Shown piece after piece: positions 32,593 through 44,981 of a stretch of DNA of 64,000 bases; the first letter of the stretch is position 1, and each line of letters begins with the position of its first letter. Location: contig LUGG01000002.1 in NCBI GenBank assembly GCA_001683735.1, forward strand, positions 2,356,001 through 2,420,000. The letters are read 5' to 3'. Source of the DNA: Grifola frondosa. Lineage: Eukaryota > Basidiomycota > Agaricomycetes > Polyporales > Grifolaceae. The notes beneath the pieces are model-generated. The model was not told the origin of the DNA and did not search any database. It saw only the letters and a program-made list of their open reading frames with translations. Position numbers and translations under genes: made by a program.

Positions 32593-34118
32593 ATGCAGCA
32601 CCCCACCTTGAAGAACGTTCGCATCCGATCCACCCGTGACGCCCTCCAAATATTCTATGCCGTTGCCCGCAATGTCCTCCCCATGATCTCTCGCCGTCTC
32701 GACGCCGAGGAGCGCAGAGCGTACGCGCCCGCGTACTCGTATTCATCGGCTGTCGCTCATGCGCATTTTTGCCCGCAGGATAACGTCCGGCGACGTCTAC
32801 GTTTGGGAGGAACGGTGTGCCAATTCAGAGGCTACTGGCATGGGCATGGAAAGATGGTTTGTTTTATTCCAAGCTGAGATATTCTCCTCCCCGCTCACGC
32901 TGCTGTGGTTGCTGTAGGACTGACGGTATGGGGTGGGGTCCCAGTCGAGTGCGAGATGTTAGTTATATGCGCATTTTCCCTGTGTCGCCGCTCATGTTAT
33001 TGCAGGAATTCCTGTTCTATCATCAACGAGAAACCGACTCCAATGACGATCCAAGTAACCCATCCGCTCGGTGGGCCAACATGATGCGGTGCGTACTGCT
33101 TTGCCGTCCCGACGTTCCAAGTCCGTGATGTCTGACTCGTTTTCAGAAGACGTGAAGCCCGCCCCGGCAGCCTGCCGTTTTCACGCTCAGACGCCGAGCG
33201 CCTGATAAAGCAGACATACAGCGTCCACGTCGCACTCCCCGACGACCGTTCCCGCGGCGTCACTCGCAAATGGCATCTTAGTGCGTTTTCTCCTGGTTTG
33301 CACATCATGATTTGTCCGTTGACCCCGCGGCCATCGCATGCAGCCGCATATTTCAGCCAGACGACGCTCGATAGTCTGGGAACCATTGATGCAATTCCCG
33401 GAGTCGGAAGTGTCCTCGTACCAGATGGGTGGTTCAAGAGCGCTCGCGCTAGCAAGGCGAAGCGCGCCGATGCACCGAGTGACGACATGTCGACGTCCCC
33501 GCAGGACCCATGGGGACTCGGCCTGCGTCCTTCCTCCAGCCGCGGCATGTCCCAGTTCCAGATCGACCCGCCCCCAGCGCCAGCAGACCAATTTCAGCAC
33601 TCTCCGCCTTCATCGAAGCTGCCATTCGTGATGTACTCGCTACACCAGGCCCATTTTCCTATACAGCAAAATTCCCCTATGCCCGCGGGGCACACCTCAA
33701 TTCCCGGTCCCTCTCCCCAATCTTCGATATCGCTCCCCGGTCGCTTACCGACCCTCGCTGATACAGGCTTGAGCTTGTATCGGGACTCTTCGCCATTCAC
33801 CCAGTCCTCATCTTCATCGTCCTCGGATCCTGACTTATCTCCACGTCCACTCTCCTCGCCTCTCGCACCGTCGTCTGCCCCCTCCCCGTAATCGTCAAGT
33901 CAGAGATCGGCCCTCGCGAGCTCGTGCCCCTCGCATACCTCCAAGGCCTCACCCAGCCCTTACGGGACCCCGTGGATGAGTTCTTCTTGCGGCGGCTTTC
34001 GACGTCAGACATCTCGAAAGTGTCGAACCCGCAGACGCGTCCTGCATGGTCAGACTCGCATGGCCAGTTTGCGCGCTATGTAGGAGAGGATTCGAAAGTC
34101 CGCGCCATGAAGTGGTGA
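32593..34118 (+). CDS. WOPR-domain transcription factor, Gti1/Pac2 (Wor1/Ryp1) family
   Basis: A DNA-binding regulator of morphogenesis, gluconate use or virulence switches in fungi. The start MQHPTLKNVRIRSTRDALQI leads into WOPR motif 1: VLPMISRRLDAEER, then SGDVYVWEER, MERWTDGMGWGPSRVRDEFL and FLFYHQRE. Motif 2 follows with LIKQTYSV, RKWHLTAYFSQ and the IDAIPGVGSV segment. The C-terminus is rich in Pro, Ser and Gln, as in activation regions. It ends with a conserved-looking block (LVPLAYLQGLTQPLRDPVDE) at TGA 34116-34118. That block lies in another frame; one missing C in the runs at 33878-33887 explains it. It has five short introns or fewer. The target genes are unknown. Confidence 0.88.
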
Positions 34119-34646
34119 CTACCCACGATACGCATGACCTTGAACGACCTACGGACCCCCTATGGAATTCTCAGGACTACAAAATACTGCCAGCATAGCT
34201 ACGAAGACGATCCCCCATTCTGTCGTCAATGAGGTCGCACACTCCAACCTCCGCATTCGGGAGACTCATCTTCCACATATACATTTCCTACGGACTCTGA
34301 GCTCACTAAATTGTATTGTCTTGGACGCTGTTCGCACGATGTACCACATTCGCATGTACCCATTCCCGCATTTACTGTACTCTCATGTGTGGTGTAAAAG
34401 ATCTGGATGTAAAGATAAAATCACGTCGTCATAATAAGTAGCTCTACAACCTGCACTCCTGTTATCCATAGCAAGCGTTCTCCCCGGGCCCATATAAGTC
34501 CTGAGCGGTCACAGGCAATATAGCCCGAACAATATGTTTTTGCTGATAAATTCACTGTGGACGAAGCCACCGGGCTGGGCAGGCACAGACGCAGAGACGT
34601 CCACCACGCGTCGAATATCCCAAATATAGATATATTGTATCCCTCT
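34119..34646. other. convergent intergenic region, nothing recognised
   Basis: About 530 bp of 3' flanks between two convergent genes. No ORF of note or structured repeat is supported. Confidence 0.35.
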
Positions 34647-36936
34647 CTATTCCCCCGCTCCCAGCTCGTCTGCATCAGAATCCGCCTCAAGCTGAGTCGC
34701 CCTGCTGCCTCGCGTCGACGTGCGCAACGTGTCATTGGTGGCCCACAGCGTGCCCACTTGCTTCCAGACCTTCAAGACGCCCGTGCCGATGCTGCAAAAT
34801 GGGGGCACAGAGTCTAATTAACGCAGGTCCGCTTTCTGAAGCTTCGAGAGAACACAGACATACTTAGCGTCGGCAACCGCATCTAGAGGCGTCCACGCCG
34901 CGTGCGGGAGAGTCGATTGCCCAATGGCCCGAGTCCCCCGTGCGTCCTGGTTCTCTGCCGTAAAAGCTGCCTGCCCCGCCTCGATTCGTCTTTTCCTGAC
35001 AGGCCTAACGTGAGCCTTCTTGGCCACCGTGCCTCCGGCGTGCGCAAGCCCCGCAGAAGCAGAATCCGTGCGCAGCGGGGGCGGCTCTGGGCCCCCACCC
35101 TCCAATACCACCCATTGCGCCCGATACGTCTTCCTGATGTGCGAGAATACGTGCAGCACATCCCCAGCTGGCACAATTTTCGTGATCCGCAGTGCCGCCG
35201 CTGAACGGCTGCTGCCGCTCGCGGGAGGCTCCGATGGTTCTGTGCACGCGGATACAGCGGGGGGTGGGGAGCGGCGAGAAGCGCGGTGAGGAGGGTATGC
35301 GCTATTTCGATCTGCGCGGGGGCAGATGTGGTCATGGGGACATTCGGCGCGGTGGGGAATTCGTGCAGGCCAGCCAGCAGACCTGTACGGAATCCCGATC
35401 AGTAGCCGCTCTGCGCGCGCGGCGCGATTACCGCAGCGCGGATCCGATTCGAGAACGGGGGTGCTCGGTCGGCGCGTACTCACCTCCTTCTGGACGCCGG
35501 ACAAGTAAAAACCAGCGCCGGTCGTACACGTTGTTGCGCCACTCGATAACGTTCACGATGTCCAGTTCCTCTCGGGCCTTCTTCTTCTCTGCCTTCATTG
35601 GGAACGCGGTCACAAGACCTGGAGCAGGCAGCGGCTCGCACAGCGTACAGAGATCCTCGATGTCCGGTAAGGCCTTATCGGTATATGTCGCCGAGCTATG
35701 CGCGTCCTGCTGAGATTAAAAAAGAGCTCCCACTGATCAACGTGTTCCACAAAACTAACCTGTTTTGTGTAGGACTCATAGTGATGCCCAGCGCACCATG
35801 GCCTGAGAGGACACGCGTCGCAGTCGGGGTCGCGCACCTTGCAGACGGTAGACCCGAGCTCGATCAGCGCCTGGTTGAGATCACCTGGGCGCTCGGCTCT
35901 ATCCACGAAGGCGCTCGCGCCGGCCCACAAAATATCGAGGGTTTGCTTGGCCTTCGGCGGAGCGTACAGCGCGAGGACGCGACTGAGAAGTCGGTGGACA
36001 TTGCCGTCCAACTGGAAGCGAAGGCAAGGTAACATCAGAAGGCGACGCGGGACTTTGCAGTCCCGCGCCAGCGCGTAGGTTTGGACAGTACTTAAACTCA
36101 CCACTGGGACGCATTGGTTGTAGGCGATGGAGCAGATCGCGCCCGCACTGTACCGACCTATCCCCGGAATTTTTGACTCGAGGTCCTTTGCGTTATCGGG
36201 AAGCCGACCGCCGAGTTGCTGGATGACCTTTTGGGCGCCACTGAGGAGTCTTGCGGCGCGTGAGTAGTATCCAAGACCTTTCCAGAGACTGTTTACCGTC
36301 TCTATATCAGACGCGGCCTGCCAGCATGCCCCAAAATTGTACGTTTAGGTTTGCTGACAATTTGTGGAGCGCACGTACGAGGTCTCGAATGGTAGGAAAC
36401 CTGCCGATATATATATAAGGTTTGATAAGCATATGACAACGTGCCGTACTCACTTTGCCATCCATTTGTTGTAGTACGGTATGACAGTTGCAACCTGGGT
36501 CTGCTGTAACATTATTTCTGATATCCACACCTGTAGAAAGGGTTCGTGTTCATGTGCACAAATTATGCAACTCTGATTGAGACGATACCTCATAAGCTCT
36601 TTGGGATCGTTCCTCTGGATTCGATGTATGTTCATACGGTTTACGCCAAGGCATGCCGCGAGACGCGTGAACACCTGCGTACCAGCCGAGTAAGGCTGCC
36701 CGTAAAGGTTTAACTTCCGATAAGGTATGCATTGAGATTGGATGCCGTCGCGTTTGGACCGCGTCTGACGTCTGAGCCTCATACTCATCGTCGGGTTCCG
36801 CAGACTCGTCGCCTGAGGCTGCACGCTTCCGTTTAATCTTTACCGCGACGCGTTTCTTAGCAGTTCGCGCGGACTTCACTGGTTCGAACCAGTCGTCGTC
36901 CTCGTCAGATGAGACACCCTTGCGTTTCTTGGCCAT
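34647..36936 (-). CDS. myh1: A/G-specific adenine DNA glycosylase (MutY homologue)
   Basis: It removes adenine mispaired with 8-oxoguanine. The basic N-terminus ([29 protein letters not shown]) fits nuclear targeting. The catalytic core shows [22 protein letters not shown] with the catalytic Glu, the helix-hairpin-helix [12 protein letters not shown], and [10 protein letters not shown] with the catalytic Asp. The [4Fe-4S] loop is [17 protein letters not shown], with C-x6-C-x2-C-x5-C spacing. The C-terminal half is a NUDIX-like 8-oxoG recognition domain. The end lies past one more GT-AG intron (34792-34863). That intron joins ADA to [17 protein letters not shown], the usual STG(M)KKVW-like tail, and the stop is 34647-34649. 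Stopping at the TAA near 34818 would truncate it. The frame is intact. Confidence 0.93.
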
Positions 36937-37340
36937 ATTGTCAAAAGTAGCCCGAATTGTGTCAAGTTAGATGCAGTATAAGAGAGTATCGAGCAGAGGT
37001 GAACATACAACGGACAAGATCAGTTTGACGCGTCGAACGCGTGGTTGATCGGTCATGTGCCACACACGATACGTGCTCTCAAACAAGGTGACAACCGCAA
37101 CAACACCAAGGCATCGCTTCTCCCAACTCATTTGTTGCGAAATCTATGTTTCGTGATTTTTATGCCTCTGAAACCACGCCCAAACTTGAGTTTCAGGCCA
37201 GTCGGATCTGCTTATAATTGATGGGAAGGTGGTGATCCATAAAAGGCAATAAAGTATGGTATGTTCTCACGGTGTCTACCGCCACGTCGCCCTTTCCACT
37301 CATTTCTCAACCTTGACCACTCTTTCCACTTGCCACCACT
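36937..37340. promoter_or_regulatory. divergent promoter between myh1 and the SURF4-like gene
   Basis: 404 bp separate opposite start codons. Apart from a pyrimidine-rich stretch just before ATG 37341, no specific element is recognised. Confidence 0.35.
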
Positions 37341-38619
37341 ATGTCTGCCCGCATCAACATTGCCCGCCCACCAGCCTCAGGAGGCTATAGCCCTGACCCA
37401 CATGGCTTCGGAAACCCCAGCTCCTCGTCCGGTTACAGAGCAGCCAACCCCGACGACCCTCTGGAAAAGCTGCGCGTGTTCGCGAAAACTGTTGAAGACA
37501 ATATCGAGATTTACACGCAACCTCTTAAGCCGCATCTGCCAGCAATTGGCCGATTCCTAATTGTCGTTACTTTCTTGGAGGACTCGTTGCGAATCGTCAC
37601 ACAGTGGGGTGACCAACTTTGGTACTTGCAAAGGTGTGTCTGGACGTAGCATTACTTGCGAATGCCGTTACTCAGTGGGAACTCATTTACAGACACCGTC
37701 ACTTCCCCTGGGGACTCTCACATCTCTTCCTCCTGATAAATGTCATCGTACGTGTTTCCCTCTTTTGTTAATTTCCATGTGAATCACCGCCAATTGCGTC
37801 CGCAGACCATGCTCGTCGGCTCAAGTGCTGTCATTCTAAAGAAGCATTCTGAGTATGCTGTGGGAGGTCTGCTCGGCGTGGTTATCATGCAGGCATTCGG
37901 TTATGGCCTCATCTTCGATCTCAACTTCTTCCTGCGCAATCTCAGCGTTATTGGCGGTCTCCTCATGGTGTTCAGCGACTCAATGTATACTCGCAAGAAG
38001 CTGTTCGCTGGTCTCCCCTCACTCAGCGAGAATGACCGCAAGAAATAGTGAGTGATCTCCTATGACGTCTGTTGACAAGCCACGTGACTGCTTATCCCCG
38101 CAGTTTCCTGCTCGCCGGCCGCGTACTCCTCATCTTCTTGTTCCTTGGATTTATGATCCGCGGACAGTGGAGTATCGCGCGAGTGTTCGTATCCATCATC
38201 GGTCTTGCAGCGTGTATCATGGTCGCCGTCGGATTTAAGGCGAAATGGTCCGCTTCGTTCCTCGTGGTCACGCTTAGCATCTTCAATGTCTTCATCAACA
38301 ACTGGTGGAGCGTCAACTCCGCGCACCCTCAGAGGGATTTCCTCAAGTATGTCCGATCTTGTAATTATGACGAAATCCCTTCTCACATGTGTCCTTCACC
38401 AGATACGACTTCTTCCAGACGCTCTGTTCGTATTGTCAATATTCCCATCACTATTCGTTGTCTGACGGCGTCCACTTTTAGCGATCGTCGGTGGTCTTAT
38501 ACTTCTCGTTAACATGGGCCCTGGTATGCCCTATTCATCACCCGACTTCATTTGAATTCCATCTGACTTTTTCTTCCACAGGCGGTCTTTCAGTGGATGA
38601 GAAAAAGAAGACATACTAG
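37341..38619 (+). CDS. SURF4/Erv29 family cargo receptor
   Basis: An ER-Golgi membrane receptor that loads soluble secretory proteins into COPII vesicles. MSARINIARPPASGG starts a cytosolic N-terminus. The conserved entry follows (LPAIGRFLIVVTFLEDSLRI, WGDQ), with about seven hydrophobic segments (HLFLLINVI, GLLGVVIMQAFGYGLIF, VLLIFLFLGFMIRG, SFLVVTLSIFNVFINNWW and others). It terminates in EKKKTY: lysines at -3 and -4 make a COPI dilysine retrieval signal. Six or so exons have GT-AG introns of about 50-65 nt. The frame is intact. Confidence 0.93.
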
Positions 38620-39821
38620 ATGTCTGCTAGGGTGACGCTGGCGCTGATTTTTCGATTTGTGTAGTGAGTCCACCAAAGCAGTTGGTGTTCAAGCCGAGCA
38701 TGTGAAGCTGATGAGAGCGGGCGCGGTAGGGCAACCCAGTTTTTTTTTGTATCTCTTGCAAAATGTGGCTTTGCGAATCGTGTGCGAACTAGTCTTGGGA
38801 TTGAGGGTAAGTTTCTAAGAGACGCACGTGTTAGTTTCAGTCGCAGAGTCCCACTATGAACTTGCCGTAGAGTTAAATTAGCCGTCGACGGCCGCAACAC
38901 TATATGAGAACTACGCATAGCTGGGGACATCTAGTCAATTAGGAATCGTAAGATAGGCTGTCAGGTTTGGAGCCACAGTGCTAGCCATATACTGAGTGTC
39001 ACTACCTATGGTAGTGGATTATTGTCATCTGATTGTGGTCGCATGGTATTGTGTGGCACGAGTCGGAGACTCCGTAATATGTATGGTACTTCGTAAGTTT
39101 GCGCGTAATATGTGGCGAGTTTTTTTCCCAACTGAAGTAAAGCGTTCAGATTGAGGTTGCCCTCACTAAATCAATCGCTCGCAGCAGCGACCGCATCATA
39201 CAATGAAGCATGTACACGTCTGACAAGACAATAACGTATGTATCATGCAGCCTCCCATACGCTTTCTAGAGCCAAGCCACCATCATAGCTCCTTCCTTTC
39301 CCTCTTCCCGGCCCTCTTCCTTCCTTTCTTCCTTGCCTTCTTCCCTGCCTTCTTCCCTGCCCTCGTCCTCCGTCATCCGGACCTGCTTCAAGTCTAACAC
39401 GAAGGGGTCCTGCAGCGGCAGCCTGAGCGTCGCCGAATATGTCTGCGAGGCTTATTCTCGAGGAACTGTGTCCTCCGGGTGAGAGCGAACCATCTTGCTT
39501 CGTCGAACACAGTGAATATCGATAGAGGATCAACCAAGAATGATTCTAATGTCCTGAGTTCGTTGAAGACTAAGTAAATACGATTTCGTATAATGCATTT
39601 CGTACAACGACTTCCAAAACGAATGAGCGCCACGTGATGTCGATCACTAGATCAGAAATTTTGTTGCCCGCATCGCACTGACCCATGTGCATTACTTTAG
39701 CCTTGTTGCATTGTATCATTCACCTCTTTGCTTCTTGTTTGAGACGAGCTGAACAGTGCAATTTCCATCAATCAACGGCCTACGACGAACACGTGGATTC
39801 CCTCCTGACTTGCTTTTTATC
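38620..39821. other. 1.2 kb intergenic region
   Basis: No gene recognised. It contains a pyrimidine-rich tract (39290-39372) and a minus-strand frame over it that only reflects the repeat (Gly/Arg/Gln-rich). The stretch before ATG 39822 should hold the NOL10 promoter. Confidence 0.4.
39290..39372. repeat. CTTCC/CCTT pyrimidine-rich simple repeat
   Basis: Imperfect tandem units such as CTTCC, CTTTC and TTCCCTGCC fill about 80 bases with almost no purine on the plus strand. It lies between SURF4 and NOL10. Confidence 0.7.
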
Positions 39822-42451
39822 ATGGTTGCGTTACCTGATCCTAGTGCCGTCAAAGTCTACACAGTCAATGGCGCCGCCTCAGGTTCTTCGTCATCTCTGC
39901 CTGACTGGTTGACCCGCAAGCGAGCGATTGCGGGCAAGGGAAAACGTGCTGCTATTCGGGAACAAGTCGAAGGCTCCCTTGAGCTCATTCAACACTTCGA
40001 ATTTCCCGAGGCGAGCAATCGCGTGAAGACTACGCGGGATGGACATCATACGATAGCAACTGGTGTGTACAAGCCTCAAATGAGAGTATGGGACCTCGAC
40101 CAGCTGTCTCTCAAATTCGAACGGCATTCCGATGCGGAGAATGTCGATTTCATTGTGAGTGAGTCCTTTCCGCTTGTCCGTGGCATGGGCGTGCTCTTGC
40201 TGAAAGTTGTGTACTGCCTAAGATGCTCTCGGATGACTGGACCAAGTCTATACACCTACAAAACGACCGCTCGATTGAGCTCCACTCCCAAGGCGGCCTC
40301 CATTACAGCACCCGCATACCACGCTTCGGCCGCGCCCTCGCCTATCACTTCCCTCCTGTGATGCCCTCTTCGCTGCCTCTGGCCCCGAAATATACCGTCT
40401 CAACCTCGATCAAGGCCGCTTTCTTAACCCTCTCGTACTTCAGGGTGCAGGTGGAGAGGAGATTGTGGGCGTGAACACAATCGACATCAACCCCGCGCAC
40501 CAGCTCTTCGCATTTGGCATCGAAGGGAATGGGACAGTAGAATTCTGGGATCCACGGTCAAGGGCGAGAGTGGGCATACTGCGGTTACCAGTGGATCGGC
40601 TCATGCCTGTGGCTCCGCCTCCGCTTCCGGGTATAGAGGAAGACGCCCAGGCCGGCTCATTATCTGTGACGGCAATTGCGTCGCGGCAAGACGGCCTTTC
40701 GTATGCGATAGGGACCTCCACTGGGCACACGCTGCTGTATGATATTCGTTCAGCACGCCATGTGGCGCTCAAAGATCAGGGATATGGCCTGCCCGTCAAG
40801 AATGTGTCTTGGATAGAAGGTGGGAGTCGGATGGCAGGCGACGGACTGATACTGAGTGCGGACAAGAAAGTTATCAAAATTTGGGATCGCAGTTCAGTAA
40901 GTCCGCCTCGCCTCGTTGTCGCATCCTCGATGACTAACGGTGCATATAGCCCGAAACTAACTTCACATCTATTACTCCTGCATCGGATATCAACGACGTG
41001 CACCACATCCCGGGCAGCGGGCTACTACTGCTTGCAAACGAAGGGATCCGGATGACAACATATTTCATTCCCCAGCTAGGCCCGGCACCACGATGGTGCA
41101 GTTTCCTCGAGAATCTCACCGAAGAGATGGAGGATCAGACTACGAGAACTGCATACCAAGACTACAAGTTTGTGGAGCGCAGCGAGCTCACCAGGTGCGC
41201 CTTAACTTTCCTTTCGCAACGCATCATTATTTTAAGATTAACTTTTGCAGACTCGGCTTGGACCACCTCATCGGCACGCCCGCACTCAAGCCATATATGC
41301 ACGGCTACTTTCTTTCACTACAGCTCTACGATACTGCACGCGTTATCGCTAACCCGTATGCCTACGCGGAGCACCGCGAGGTGTGGTGCAGGAGAAGATG
41401 GAGAAGATGGCGGAGAGCCGGATTCGCGCGCGCAAGGTTGCGGGCGTCAAGGTTAACAAGGCGCTTGCGGAGAAGATCCGCAAGGAGGACGAGCGCGCGC
41501 GCAAGAGGGAGGAGCGGCGTGCGGCCAAGAAGGCGGAGGCGGTGGAACACAATGCGGAGACGATGGCAGTCGACGAGGAGGCCGCAACGCACGAGCCTGC
41601 GGATGGGAGCGAGCCGCCGAAGGAAAAACCGAGCTTGCTCAGTGACCCGCGGTTCAAGGCACTGTTCGAGAACCCCGAGTTCCAGGTGGATGAGGAGAGC
41701 AGGGAGTTTGCGTTGCTAAACCCTTCATCTGTAGCGCAGCGGCAGAATCGTGGGGACGCGGGTAAGGGCCGGAGGAAGACCGCGGTGGAGGAAGAGGAAG
41801 AAGAGAGCGAGAGACCATCGTCGGATGGCCTGAGCGACAGCGAGGCGAGCAAGAGCGGCGAGAGCGAGGAGGGCACGAAGATAGCGACGATGCCGGCGGT
41901 GAGTGCAAGTGGCATGCGCGGCTCAAATGTGAACTGACGGTTCGGTCTCTACAGAACTGTGGCAGGATGATATCCGTGCGCGGATGGCGGCGCGCACCAG
42001 CTACAGAGCGCAGGCGCGTACCCGAGAACCGCAACGGCGCAATCCGAACGTACGCCTGGTGCCCTTGCGGACACAGGACAATACGAGTAGCGGACCCGGT
42101 GCAGACAAGAATGCCACATTCGGTCAGCGACGGTCTCAACCAGGGATTTCAAAAGGGAAGGGAAGAGCATCCGCAAGCGGCATTCGCCATACCGCAGAAG
42201 GCGGTATCGAAATGAGCTGGGTCCCTTCTTCCAATGCTCCCGCGGCGGATGCAGACGACGTATTTGGGGAGAGCACTGGGAAGCAGGGCAAGGGCGTCGC
42301 CAAGCGGAAAGGTGTCGAGATGTTTGGTGCGGGAATGGAGAAGGGTGGAGAGGAGCATGAGCATGCGATGACCGAAAGCGAACGGAAAGGCAGGACTCAG
42401 CGGCGGAAGGACATGCGTAGTGGGAGCAAAAATACATTCAGGAAGATGTAA
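39822..42451 (+). CDS. nucleolar protein 10 / Enp2 homologue, 18S rRNA processing factor
   Basis: A WD-repeat small-subunit processome factor. The start MVALPDPSAVKVYTVNG matches the family, followed by LPDWLTRKRAI, FEFPEASNRVKTTRDG, YKPQMRVWDLDQLSLKFERH, ALFAASGPEIYRLNLDQGRF, VNTIDINPAHQLFAFG, ILSADKKVIKIWDR, VHHIPGSGLLLLANE and LTRLGLDHLIGTPALKPYMHGY. The NUC153-like stretch LLSDPRFKALFENPEFQVDE follows long Glu/Lys/Arg helices. The end is basic (RRKDMRSGSKNTFRKM). Two frame slips occur in conserved sequence, at CCC 40351-40353 (YHFP/SCDALF) and at GG 41385-41386 (AEHREV/VQEKMEKM). Both look like missing single bases. Confidence 0.92.
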
Positions 42452-42689
42452 CAGCTCTTGCAGCATGTACTGCAGACTACGTTCCTCTTTCTCATTCGGT
42501 TTATACATTACAAGCTTCCACGTAAGGGTCAGCGGATTCAGTCCTCATTATCGAAAAATCTACTGGAGATACAGATATCTTCGCAACATAGATACAGTTT
42601 ATGCAGATGAGCTTGATCATACATGAATCAAAGGGATTTAATATACGTCCAAGCAAATGATACCTGATCACAATTATTCAATCGTTCCG

Positions 42690-44565
42690 TCAAGGGGTCC
42701 CGGTCGATGGAACAGTTTGAGCCGCGGACGAGCGTGGAGAGAACGGATTGCACCCCGGGTTCAGATCTGACTGCTTGATCTGCCCGACAACATCTGTGGG
42801 CTGCTGTTGTGGAGGCACTCGCACGATGAGCCCAGATGGCTCGAACGGCGGTGCGCGACTCGAGAGATGCGATCCTGACAAGGAAGGCGGAGCTATGCCA
42901 GGTGGGGCAGCAGGCGTTGACGGTGCGACGGACGATGAAGCGGAGGACGAACCAGAACCCGAGCCATGAGGACGGACAGGTACTCGTCCAGGATAGGACT
43001 TGTTGTGATGTAGGTGAATAACACCGGGACCAGCGTTAAGAGGGGAAAGGACGCTCGCGAGAGCGGTGGTCGCTGAATCGGTTCGGGACGCACAGCAGGC
43101 CTTGGGGCGGGAACGATGGATGTGGATGATGGTGAGCGTGAATATGCATGTGTGGGTGCGAGTGCCGCTTGCGCTGGTGGACAGAGTGGGGATGGGGATG
43201 ATGCTGATGAGGATTATTGTTATACTGCTGGTGCGGGTGTCCTCTGCCGTCTGCCTCTGGGCTGTCATCTCTGCTGCTGCTCTCTCCACGACACCGTAGT
43301 CCATCCTCGAGCTCGCCCGCATCTCCCTCGTATCCATACGGATCCCGCTCAACTCTCTCTCGCTCCTCTTCCAGCTTTCGAAGCCTCTCCTCCAGCTCAG
43401 GGATCGCCCCACCTTCTCCCTCCAGCTTCTCGCGCTTTCCATTCAACTTCTCCAGACGATTTGCCATCACCGCCAGCTCCGCCTGCAGCCCCTCAACTCG
43501 CCGCTTCTCCTTCTGCTCCAGCTCCTTCCTCTGCTTACGCACGACCTCCGCCTCCGCTTTAATCCGCGTCCACTCCTTCTCGATGACCACCCTGCGCTGT
43601 TCCAATCCGGGCAGCGCAGCCTCGATGTCTGTAATAGATGACTCGATCTCCTTCGTCGCCGCAAGCGTCTGCTTCACCGCCTCCTGGAGAGCGAGCACCT
43701 TCTGGCGTGCACGGTGCTCAGTGCTGGCATGTCGGTCGGACGCGCGCTTCAGGGTATCGATCTCGGCCCGGAGCGCAGCGTCAGCTTTCTGCGACTCGCG
43801 CCTTGCAGTCTTGAGCGAGGCGGTGAGGGAGGAGTGTTCGGCAGTGAGGACGTTGAGTGCATGGGTGAGCTGGAGGCGGCGATCTTCAAGGGTAAGAGCA
43901 CAAGTAGAGGCGGAGGGTGAGAGAGAATTGGAATGACTTGTATGGCCAGTTCCGTTGACCAGAGGTGGAGCCGCAGATTGAGTCACGGCATTTGTGGGCG
44001 ATGATGATGCATGTGCTGCCGTCTCATCAGAGACGGAATCGGGAATGGGTGGGTCAGAATGTACTTCAACGTCTGCAGTGAGCAACATGTATTTACGAAG
44101 GATTCGATATGCTCAAGAGCACGATCAGGGAATCGACGCACCAGTTGTAATCTGTCCTCGGATGCTGGACTCTCCTGGCAGTATTCCGAGCTCGACATCG
44201 TACGGTCTTCCTGGCATGAGACCAAACATGATGATCACAGCTTCATCCGCTTCCTCGTCCATCCTCATAAGAACTCTCTGCCAAGGCATACCGTTCACCT
44301 TGACCGAGAGACCCTTGGCCAGAACGTCCGACACGATCTGGCTCTGATGAGTGTCGATACTAGAATTGTCCGGATTTTGATCGTCGTCATCCGAAGATGA
44401 TAGACCAAGAGATGCAAGAGATGGCTCTGGATTGGCTGTGTCGGATCCGTTAAAGGGAGAAGAGAGTATGAAAGTCACAGAGACAGAGGTAATCTCCCGT
44501 ACAGACAAAGAAAGCGCAGGACGCCAAGGACGGATGGAATGCCATTCCGTTAGGGTGTTGTCCAT
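42690..44565 (-). CDS. coiled-coil protein with an N-terminal beta-rich domain, function unknown
   Basis: The first exon (44565 to about 44130) reads MDNTLTEWHSIRPWRPALSL. It ends in a beta-rich region that resembles a fibronectin-type-III fold (LMPGRPYDVELGILPGE). After an intron comes a Ser/Pro linker. A long Glu/Lys/Arg coiled coil follows (about 43900-43330, LEEERERVERDP at its end), then a His-rich tract (about 43240-43120). A Pro/Ser-rich tail ends at 42690. The His tract and the tail are in different frames, so an indel or an unseen intron lies near 43050-43100. I do not recognise a named family. A scaffold role is only a guess from the coiled coil. Confidence 0.6.
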
Positions 44566-44981
44566 TTTTGTCTATGGAAGCATTCAATGCGAGTTTGCTG
44601 GGCCGATGATAACATGAAAACTTGAGCAGGACGCACTAAAGACTGCGAGGTCTCCGCGCACCTTCTAGACTGCAATTCGAAAGAAAAGGTAATATGTAGT
44701 CTCGTAACCGCTATTGTCCCAGCTTATATTGTTCGATATATATTTGAACGTAACTCGAAAATCCCAAGAAAGAGGTGGTGGTCGACTGCGAAGATGCTGA
44801 GAAGCGCTCGACGGGCCAAAGTTATAAACAAGTCAGTTACAAGATAAGCAAGTGGGATTAATAAGAGTTTACTGATCAAGTAAGTAATGATAATACTAGC
44901 TTCGCTAATCAAGTTTGAATGATGTCATAACTGGGTGGACTGGCAACTATCGCGACTTCATTGCAACAGACCGTGACAAAA
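44566..44981. promoter_or_regulatory. divergent promoter between the coiled-coil and DJ-1 genes
   Basis: About 415 bp, relatively AT-rich in 44690-44930. No specific operator or RNA gene is recognised. Confidence 0.3.

Noticed and set aside
34818..34830. Apparent stop of myh1 near 34818
   Set aside because: A GTATGT...TTTTGCAG intron (34792-34863) removes it and adds the conserved C-terminal [11 protein letters not shown] block, so the gene ends at 34647.
39243..39533. Gly/Arg-rich minus-strand frame
   Set aside because: It is the translation of a pyrimidine-rich simple repeat, not a gene.
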